The notes under the pieces were generated by a model that ran no database searches, was not told the DNA's origin, and saw only the letters and a list, made by a program, of their open reading frames with translations. Positions 55,973-64,000 of a DNA stretch of 64,000 nt are shown one piece after another. The first letter of the stretch is position 1, and the number at the start of each line of letters is the position of its first letter. A program made the translations under genes and the position numbers. Origin of the DNA: Eukaryota sp. TZLM1-RC (Eukaryota; Metamonada: BaSk clade); the NCBI GenBank assembly GCA_040285825.1, contig JAUPSS010000001.1:806001-870000 (forward strand), read 5' to 3'.

Positions 55973-56380
55973 TTACATTGAACTATGAGGAAACATCTTC
56001 GAAAAAAATTTATTAACTACATCCTTAGAATGATGTTCCACTGCATGCTGAATTAATTCAGACTCAGGGATTGGGACAAAAGCATCACACAAATTACATC
56101 GTTTAACTCGTGACGGACACTGTCTGTAATGGGCAGCATACTCACTTCTAGTGGTGGCATAGTCACACATACAGCAAGTAACTGAAAGATTTCCTATGAT
56201 TCGTCTAATTGGGAGACATGGGTTGAGTTTAAAGGCAGAACTACGGCACGAAGGACAGGAATCTACCTTTGCACATTCGTTGCAAAAAAGTGTATTACAA
56301 CAAGAAATTTCAACAGCATCGTGCAAGACTTCCATACAAATTGAGCATTCAAAGTGAGTTGTATCATTTGAACTGAACAT
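55973..56380 (-). CDS. RING / TRAF-type zinc-finger protein, copy 3 (stop-loss)
   Basis: As copies 1 and 2, with zinc ligands intact and the RING His replaced by Asn/Thr. The usual TAG is AAG here, so the frame runs 8 residues further (KMFPHSSM) to the next stop, giving 135 residues. It is probably still functional if the others are. Confidence 0.75.
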   Translation of the reverse strand: MFSSNDTTHFECSICMEVLHDAVEISCCNTLFCNECAKVDSCPSCRSSAFKLNPCLPIRRIIGNLSVTCCMCDYATTRSEYAAHYRQCPSRVKRCNLCDAFVPIPESELIQHAVEHHSKDVVNKFFSKMFPHSSM

Positions 56381-57428
56381 ACAATTTCGTAATGATTCAA
56401 TAGGTACGGAAAGGTCAAGGAACTTTGCTTCATGATTTGGACCAAAAGCAATAATAGTTAAAGACTATTATCGGTATTATAAGGTTCAGGTAATAAATCT
56501 AGATCGTGGGTTACTAGCAGAATTTAGGTTCAAATTCATTGAAATAATGTGGAGATAATGGGTGTAAATTTTTTTTGCAATACCACAACCAATCCGTTTT
56601 GCAATTTTTAACCTCGTTTTTTAGCCCTTTGCTGAGTTTTGTGAGCTTACTAGCCTATCTTGAAATAAAATCTTCTTAAAAATTATTAATGCTTTGAACC
56701 ATTACCAAACAAACCATTAAACGAGTGCCACAACACCACGTGAAACTCTGATATATCCACATGAATAAGTAGTTTAAGTTTGTTTGGTGAACCTTTTTGC
56801 AGCAAAACTGCAAAATAAAAAGAGAAAAATCGTTCGGAATTTCATGAAATGATTGGGGCAAACATTTAATATATATTTGTGTCGGCAAGTTACCGAATTC
56901 AGAAAATAGCTAATTCAAAAATCTTCAGTATTATTTTAAAAGGTGCCGAAATTTTCCATCTTTATTTATTTATTTTCTACGAGGAATCAAATAAAAACAA
57001 AACAAACTAAAACACATAAGAAACTAAATTCTCCACGCCAACTCTTGATGAATCCTTATAAAGTTTGGACATCATTAAACTCAAGTACTTGGGAACATTT
57101 CTGTACGAAGCGAAAATGAAAGTTCGGGGAGGAGCTGTGGAAAGGCGTGATTGGCCAAAGATTTGCTTGGAGGGAAGTCTTGGATTGTAATACACGGGTC
57201 CAGGTGTATGAAGTCTTTGCTTAAAGTGTCATTTTCATTATGGGGATTCTCATGTAGCACGATATGTCCAAAATTGAGTAATAAATGGTGGTCTAGATGG
57301 GGCACGTATAGAATGTAACAAATATATGAAATATGTTGTGTGAAATGGCACCTATGACCAATGGGAAATAGAAATTAGCATGAAGGAATGTTCATTGGCA
57401 ATTTTGGTAATTATCTTATCTTCTCACA
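56381..57428 (-). mobile_element. degenerate retroelement remnants between RING and kinase, copy 3
   Basis: Same content as 35684-36731: PTQIYIKCLPQSFHEIPND fragment at 56676-56888 and the FIFASYRNVPK fragment near 57100. No intact gene. Confidence 0.5.
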
Positions 57429-58349
57429 ATGCTCTCGTGTCCACATTGTTCAATGGATTTCAACGAAGAGTCTCGTGTGCCACTGGTAGTTTGCAGTCAG
57501 CGCCATAGTGTATGCGGTGTATGCTCTGATGCTGTGGAATCCTGTCCGATATGCAATGAAGATATCCTGCCGTCACCGGAAGTCAACATCAGTTTGCGCG
57601 ATATAGCCAAAGCTTCTTGCAAGGAGGACCTCTGTGTACACATTCCCTCTAACCAGGTCAAACTTTTGCACATGATTGGTCAAGGAGGATATGCCCAGGT
57701 GTTTACTGCTTCTTGGTTTGATTCAGACGTCGCCGCCAAGACTGTTGCTCTCACAGAAGAAGGTAAGAAACGACTGAGGAAAGAGATTGGTATTATGGCC
57801 AAGATTGATCATCCCTTTATCCTCCGCGTTTTTGGTCTGGTCAGCTTAATGGACAGACTCGCCATAATTATGGAACTTGCTGAAGGATCTCTGCCAGTGC
57901 CGTCAAGATTGACTAAACAAAGTCTCTTGTTTGCAAAAAGGATCTGTCAGGCAGTCCGTTTTCTGCACTCCAAATCACTTGTGCATAGAGATCTCAAGCC
58001 CGAGAACATTCTTTTTGTCAATGGGCAAATCAAATTAGCCGATTTTGGAACATCCAGGACTGTTGCCAAGACTTCCACGGCTACCAATCTATCATGTACA
58101 GCACGGTATGCAGCCTTGGAACAGTTTGAGAACAAATTGTCTCTTGCCTCAGACATCTATGCAATTGGAATCATCCTTTGTGAGTTACTTTGTAATTATA
58201 GACCATTTGTCAATATGGATCAGATTGCCATAATGGGAGCTAAGTATTTTAAGACACCATTTGCTTTGGGTGAACACGTTCCCAGTGTGCTCAAAGAATT
58301 AATCGCCCAATGTTGCTCTTCAGATCCAGCTGCCAGACCAAGTGTTTGA
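57429..58349 (+). pseudogene. RING finger / protein kinase, copy 3 (lacks coiled coil and LRRs)
   Basis: A 306-residue frame with RING and kinase domain, ending at TGA right after DPAARPSV in subdomain XI. Homology to the other copies stops at ACCAAGT, where copies 1 and 2 continue ATTGCTCAAG, so the truncation is a rearrangement breakpoint, not a point mutation. The catalytic segment is VHRDLKPEN, the canonical HRD form, whereas the other copies have AHGDLKPEN. The kinase fold is essentially complete, so a short product is possible. Confidence 0.7.
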
Positions 58350-58731
58350 ACAGAACTTTAGGATTTTATGGTGATTGCTGGTGATTTTCGGTGCTTAATC
58401 TGCAATTGAGTGCATCAACATAAGTGATTCCGTTAGGCAGAAATACCAAAGAAGTAGAGATAGAAACAGATCATCACGAGAAATCCTCACTGTCTACCCA
58501 CCTAATTTATCAGCAAAAACAACATAAGCTCCCCTTAGTTGTACAACCTCTCAATAATAGGTTAACAATAGGGTTTGTTATTGGTTTAATGTTGACTGTA
58601 ATATTAGGTTTTTGACAGTATTTACATCTATGTTATTTACAAAATATTAAAATTCAATAGTAAATATACATATACTCACTCTAAATAATGACAAAGGAAA
58701 AATTAATTAATATACAGCTAAACCTGTAAAA
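58350..58731. other. unique gene-free interval after the truncated kinase
   Basis: No homology to other parts of the window and no gene is supported; a 63-codon frame at 58424-58615 matches nothing known. It marks the end of the duplicated block. Confidence 0.5.
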
Positions 58732-59135
58732 TCATCCATAAAAACAAAGGGAACCATCCAAATGACACCCCAAGCCAACACTGGATCTGCCAATATTGGA
58801 AAACTTGGATAATGGAGGAATAGCAACGGAGCGTGTGGTAAAGGAATTGTTCAAAGGATTCACAATCGAGAGAGAAGAAGAAGAAAAAGACACAAACGAA
58901 TCACTCAAAGCAACACCTCCTATGGTATTTGAGGGACACTGAATGTTATCAAAATGTGTCAAATCAGCGTTCCTTATGAAAAATCTCCTATCATGCTTTA
59001 GTGTTGCCCCAATAAACACCTTGGAATTGTGCTCGAGAACAGAGAGTGATGACACCATGGTTTCAAATAATCTGCTGCTGGCGATAACAAAGCCTGTCCT
59101 AAGGTCAATTGTAATTCTGTCATGGTTCTAAAAGG
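58732..59135 (-). pseudogene. beta-propeller-like protein, C-terminal fragment
   Basis: From a TAG near 59125 the frame reads DRITIDLRTGFVIASS, then ETMVSSLSVLEHNSKVFIGA, a DNIQCPSNTIGGVALSDSFV segment and CHLDGSLCFYG to a TGA at 58732. The alternating hydrophobic strands with GG/SF turns suggest two or three WD40/RCC1-like blades; the family is not identified. The 5' part is replaced by a family C retroelement fragment, so the gene is truncated. Confidence 0.5.
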
Positions 59136-59545
59136 ATTCAACCATGTAGGGTTTACACATACAATAAAGCTGATCACGGACTGCATCATCCACTTTTGAT
59201 CTAAAAGTAATAAAACGATTACAAATAAATAAATGGGTTGGAGTGACAGTCTTCCCACATTTACAAATTAAACCATGGGGAAGATTATCAGGCCAAAATA
59301 AAAGATCAAAGACACAAAGATAATGAAAAGCAAGGGTATTCTAGAAACAAATTATCATTTGTTCGTACATGATTAATTAAACAAGACGCAGAACTATTAC
59401 AAACATCCAGTAAAAAATTTGCAAAAGCGGGATTTTTTGTTTGGACATGTCAAAACGTACTTCATGATCGAAAGCTTCAAATATTACTGTCAGTTTTTGT
59501 TGAAGCTTCTTTACACAATACCTTAAATTAACTAACGGCAAAAAT
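59136..59545 (-). mobile_element. family C retroelement fragment (zinc knuckle region)
   Basis: The minus strand encodes WPDNLPHGLICKCGKTVTP, then an HLFICNRFITFRSK segment and DAVRDQLYCMCKP, a clear match to family C (WPDNLPHNLICKC...HLLNCKHFITFRSK). Further upstream lie KKLQQKLTVIFEAFDHEVRF and KIPLLQIF segments from the post-RT region. Frame shifts are visible between segments. It is an old second copy of family C. Confidence 0.75.
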
Positions 59546-60174
59546 CGAAATACAAAGATGATCTATCTCCCCATTTCTTCAGTTATATCATTGCCGAAAG
59601 TCTAAAGAAAGTTTGAGATAATATGAATGAGGAAAAGTTGATTCATTTTCTAATCAAATTATGTAAGCCTTAGGGCGACAACACTATTTATCAAAAATAA
59701 CCCATTCAATAGTTCACTCTATAGAAATGAGCTAACACAAATCGATATGTTAGTAATTGCTGAAGCCAGAATGAGTGGCAATTAAAGGCCTCATTATTTG
59801 AGCAGTAAATAGTAGACAGTATTTGAAATTATCCACAACAAAATTGATCGTGTCAGTATTGGGAATTTGCCCACTTGAAATTGACAATAAAAAATGTAGT
59901 TAAAAGACAGATTCAACGTTTTTCACCTTTCTCTGTTCCAATACATTCATGAATGAAAGAACATAGACAACAAGGACCGTTCTCAGCTATCTCGCACATC
60001 TATTCCTTCATCCCGTATTTCATCCATTCCTTTCAATTGTGAACTGTTTAGGCATGTTATGAATTCGGGAGGAGCTATGGAAAGGTGTGATTGGCCGAAG
60101 GTTTGCTTGGAGGGAAGTCTTGGATTGTAATACACATGTCCAGGTGTATGAAGTCTTTGCTCAAAGTGTCTTTT
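59546..60174. other. gene-free interval with a remnant of the kinase-upstream repeat
   Basis: 59546-60055 shows nothing recognisable. At about 60065-60170 a piece matches the retroelement remnant upstream of the kinase (GGAGGAGCTATGGAAAGGTGTGATTGGCC, compare 36430-36540). Confidence 0.5.
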
Positions 60175-63100
60175 ATGCATAACTTTTAATCCAATAAAGA
60201 ATAAAATAATCAAATACACAACTAAAACTCCATATCCTCAAAGTGTGCCTCCTCTACCACAAAACAATCAATTACTAAAGATTTAGAATATTTCCCAAAA
60301 AAATACAGAATGAATCAGAAATTAATTCACCATTCCCTTAAAAATAAATAATACAATACGGTTTTGCCAGTCAACACACTTGAAAATTCTTCCAGTTCTT
60401 TCCTTTTCAACTACATAAAAATTCTTGACGGAGACCATTGCAGCCTTATCCAAAGTGATTTTAACAACAATATTGATTTTCTACTGAAAATCAAATCAAA
60501 TCAAAAAAATCTAAAGCACATAAGAAACAAAACTATTTGGGAACGTTTCTGTACAAAGCGAAAATGATACGATTTTTCCATAAATTCTCTGCAAAATTTT
60601 TCCCACTTGAACGACATAAATTACCAAAATCATTGATGAAATTCAAGGCGGATTGTCCAATGTTGCCAAAAATCGAAAAGGCAAAAGGAACAAACGAAAA
60701 CTTCGAATAAAGGTTCTTATTTAAATCATTTAATATCTCAGTATATTTATCTCTCTTACGATCTTCAGCCTTGTTTAAATGGCCATTAGTACTAAGTAAA
60801 ATATCATCGCGATAAAACAAAGCAAAGGGATCAACTGTAGTGAAATCAACAACAACTTGAGAGGAATCCACAAAATTTCCATCTTTTATGCATAACTTTT
60901 AATCCAATAAAGAATAAAATAATCAAATACACAACTAAAACTCCATATCCTCAAAGTGTGCCTCCTCTACCACAAAACAATCAATTACTAAAGATTTAGA
61001 ATATTTCCCAAAAAAATACAGAATGAATCAGAAATTAATTCACCATTCCCTTAAAAATAAATAATACAATACGGTTTTGCCAGTCAACACACTTGAAAAT
61101 TCTTCCAGTTCTTTCCTTTTCAACTACATAAAAATTCTTGACGGAGACCATTGCAGCCTTATCCAAAGTGATTTTAACAACAATATTGATTTTCTACTGA
61201 AAATCAAATCAAATCAAAAAAATCTAAAGCAAATAAGAAACAAAACTATTTGGGAACGCTTCTGTACAAAGCGAAAATGATACGATTTTTCCATAAATTC
61301 TCTGCAAAATTTTTCCCACTTGAACGACATAAATTACCAAAATCATTGATGAAATTCAAGGCGGATTGTCCAATGTTGCCAAAAATCGAAAAGGCAAAAG
61401 GAACAAACGAAAACTTCGAATACAGGTTCTTATCTAAATCATTTAATATCTCAGTATATTTATCTCTGTTACGATCTTCAGCCTTGTTTAAATGACCATT
61501 AGCACTATGTAAAACAACATCGCGATAAACAAAAGCAAAGGGATTAACTGTAGCAAAATCAACAACAATTTGAGAGGAATCCACAAAAGGAACAATTAAA
61601 TCACCTCGACGTGAATTAAACAGATTATTATTGCTATAATGCCTCAACAACGGTTCTACTTTGCACCTCAAATTGTAACACTTGAACATCTCATATGTCA
61701 CATCACGAACGGCATTATGAAGAACTGATCGATATTGAAGGAATTTCTTACAACTAACAATATGACGGAAATTGGTAGTGGGTTTTTCATTACAAATACA
61801 AACAGAATTGCCCAGGAAAAACACTTGGATACAGCCCCAATCTCAACGGCATGTTTTGTTTCCATGCTTCATTTGTTAAGTGAAGACCAAATAGCCTTGG
61901 TTGCTGAGATATAAAACTAGTGCACTTCTGGCTTGTTTTTCTTTTCTTTTCTTTTTGTCTTTTGTTTTTTTGGTCTGATTGCATGGTGCTTGATCAATGA
62001 GGGTGATTCTGAAGATTGTGCATTTTAGGTTTTTGTAGATCTTGATTTAGCATGTTATTCGCAAAAATTTCCTTTTGTGAGAAATTGTTACTGTAATTTT
62101 AACAAAAATATTCGTTTTCTACGCAAAATCAAATCAAATCAAATCAAAAGAAACTAAAACACACAAGAAACAAAATTATTTGGAAACACTTCTGTACAAA
62201 GCGAAAATGATACGATTCTTTCATAAATTCCCTGCAAAATTGTTACCACTTGAACGACATAAATTATCAAAATCATTGATGAAATTCAAGGCGAACTGTT
62301 CAAAGTTGACAAAAATCGAAAAGGCAAACGGAACAAACGAAAACTTCGAATAAAGGTTCTTATTTAAATCATTTAATATCTCAGTATATTTATCTCTCTT
62401 ACGATCTTCAGCCTTGTTTAAATGGCCATTAGTACTAAGTAAAATATCATCGCGATAAAACAAAGCAAAGGGATCAACTGTAGTGAAATCAACAACAACT
62501 TGAGAGGAATCCACAAAATTTCCATCTTTTATGCATAACTTTTAATCCAATAAAGAATAAAATAATCAAATACACAACTAAAACTCCATATCCTCAAAGT
62601 GTGCCTCCTCTACCACAAAACAATCAATTACTAAAGATTTAGAATATTTCCCAAAAAAATACAGAATGAATCAGAAATTAATTCACCATTCCCTTAAAAA
62701 TAAATAATACAATACGGTTTTGCCAGTCAACACACTTGAAAATTCTTCCAGTTCTTTCCTTTTCAACTACATAAAAATTCTTGACGGAGACCATTGCAGC
62801 CTTATCCAAAGTGATTTTAACAACAATATTGATTTTCTACTGAAAATCAAATCAAATCAAAAAAATCTAAAGCAAATAAGAAACAAAACTATTTGGGAAC
62901 GCTTCTGTACAAAGCGAAAATGATACGATTTTTCCATAAATTCTCTGCAAAATTCTTACCACTTGAACGACATAAATTACCAAAATCATTGATGAAATTC
63001 AAGGCGGATTGTCCAATGTTGCCAAAAATCGAAAAGGCAAAAGGAACAAACGAAAACTTCGAATAAAGGTTCTTATTTAAATCATTTAATATCTCAGTAT

Positions 63101-64000
63101 ATTTATCTCTCTTACGATCTTCAGCCTTGTTTAAATGACCATTAGTACTAAGTAAAACATCATCGCGATAAACAAAAGCAAAGGGATCAACTGTAGTGAA
63201 ATCAACAACAACTTGAGAGGAATCCACAAAAGGAGCAATTAAATCACCTCGACGTGAATTAAACAGATTATTATTGCTATAATGCCTCAACAACGGTTCT
63301 ACTTTGCACCTCAAATTGTAACACTTGAACATCTCATATGTCACATCACGAACGGCATTATGAAGAACTGATCGATATTGAAGGAATTTCTTACAACTAA
63401 CAATATGACGGAAATTGGTAGTGGGTTTTTCATTACAAATACAAACAGAATTGCCCAGGAAAAACACTTGGATACAGCCCCAATCTCAACGGCATGTTTT
63501 GTTTCCATGCTTCATTTGTTAAGTGAAGACCAAATAGCCTTGGTTGCTGAGATATAAAACTAGTGCACTTCTGGCTTGTTTTTCTTTTCTTTTCTTTTTG
63601 TCTTTTTGTTTTTTTGGTCTGATTGCATGGTGCTTGATCAATGAGGGTGATTCTGAAGATTGTGCATTTTAGGTTTTTGTAGATCTTGATTTAGCATGTT
63701 ATTCGCAAAAATTTCCTTTTGTGAGAAATTGTTACTGTAATTTTAACAAAAATATTCGTTTTCTACGCAAAATCAAATCAAATCAAATCAAAAGAAACTA
63801 AAACACACAAGAAACAAAATTATTTGGAAACACTTCTGTAAAAAGCGAAAATGATACGATTCTTTCATAAATTCCCTGCAAAATTGTTACCACTTTGAAC
63901 GACATAAATTACCAAAATCATTGATGAAATTCAAGGCGGATTGTCCAATGTTGCCAAAAATCGAAAAGGCAAAAGGAACAAACGAAAACTTCGAATAAAG
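60175..64000 (-). mobile_element. tandem array of family D and B retroelement fragments
   Basis: Unit starts TTTATGCATAACTTTTAATCC recur at about 60175, 60887 and 62530. The first step is 713 bp; the next is 1643 bp and the last unit runs off the window. Each long unit holds, on the minus strand, a family D end, a 192-codon family B frame (61246-61824; 62889-63467) with CICNEKPTT...H-x3-C, RGDLIVPFVDSSQ and the full endonuclease end, and then the family B tail plus a second shorter endonuclease end (62221-62514). The 192-codon frames need one shift to join the upstream LFGLHLTNEAW segment. No RT is present. Confidence 0.8.

Larger units (their letters stand above)
40040..58345. repeat. large direct-repeat unit 2
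   Basis: Second head-to-tail copy of the block. It is longer than unit 1 because it has the 47183-48933 retroelement and an undeleted PIEZO, and shorter at its end because the kinase is cut at 58346. Confidence 0.85.

Noticed and set aside
1-64000. CRISPR arrays, bacterial defence operons or phage genes
   Set aside because: Searched by eye for short spaced repeats, operon-like gene strings and phage motifs; none found. The repeats present are LRR codons, microsatellites and retroelement copies.

Overview
The window looks like AT-rich nuclear DNA from a single-celled eukaryote. Its genes are typically eukaryotic: a PIEZO channel, a RING-kinase-LRR protein, a RING/TRAF-type zinc-finger protein and a poly(ADP-ribose) glycohydrolase with PBZ-like fingers. 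Coding regions show no introns I could support, the standard code fits, and several stop codons overlap or touch AATAAA. I cannot name the species; an intron-poor amoeboid or flagellate protist is the most I would infer. No prokaryotic operons, rRNA, CRISPR or phage genes are visible.

The dominant feature is recent, repeated segmental duplication. One block runs: degenerate retroelements, 505-bp inverted-repeat element, small ORF with a TnpB/Fanzor-like motif, MBL-fold hydrolase (+), coiled-coil/PARG/zinc-finger gene (-), retroelement 3' end, PIEZO (+), RING/TRAF-finger gene (-), RING-kinase-LRR gene (+), tRNA-like element. It is present at about 23.5-39.9 kb and again head to tail at 40.0-58.35 kb. 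A third, inverted and rearranged copy lies at about 7.85-20 kb (kinase -, RING +, PIEZO -, PARG remnant +, MBL remnant -). The copies differ by point changes, internal deletions, LRR number and many one-base homopolymer indels, so most large genes exist as one better copy and one or two damaged ones.

The left edge (1-7.7 kb) holds a tandem array of a coiled-coil fragment plus a retroelement 3' end, then pieces of three non-LTR retroelement families (called A, B and C here). Family C is nearly full length and carries a CCHC knuckle, a split zinc ribbon, a reverse transcriptase with YMDD, a second CCHC motif and a PD-(D/E)XK endonuclease like that of R2-type elements. The right edge (60.2-64 kb) is a tandem array, 1643-bp period, of family B and D endonuclease fragments. 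A unique stretch at 58.35-60.1 kb holds a beta-propeller-like gene fragment and a piece of a second family C copy.

The best gene copies are the kinases at 9837-12047 and 36732-39605, the MBL hydrolases at 25679-26413 and 42205-42939, the RING/TRAF-finger proteins, and the PARG gene at 43127-46843 (one in-frame stop, 5' end missing). No PIEZO copy has one open frame. Part of the frameshift load may be sequencing error in homopolymers, so pseudogene calls based on single-base indels are provisional. I do not see a single operon-like system; the most unusual gene is the coiled-coil/PARG/six-finger protein.
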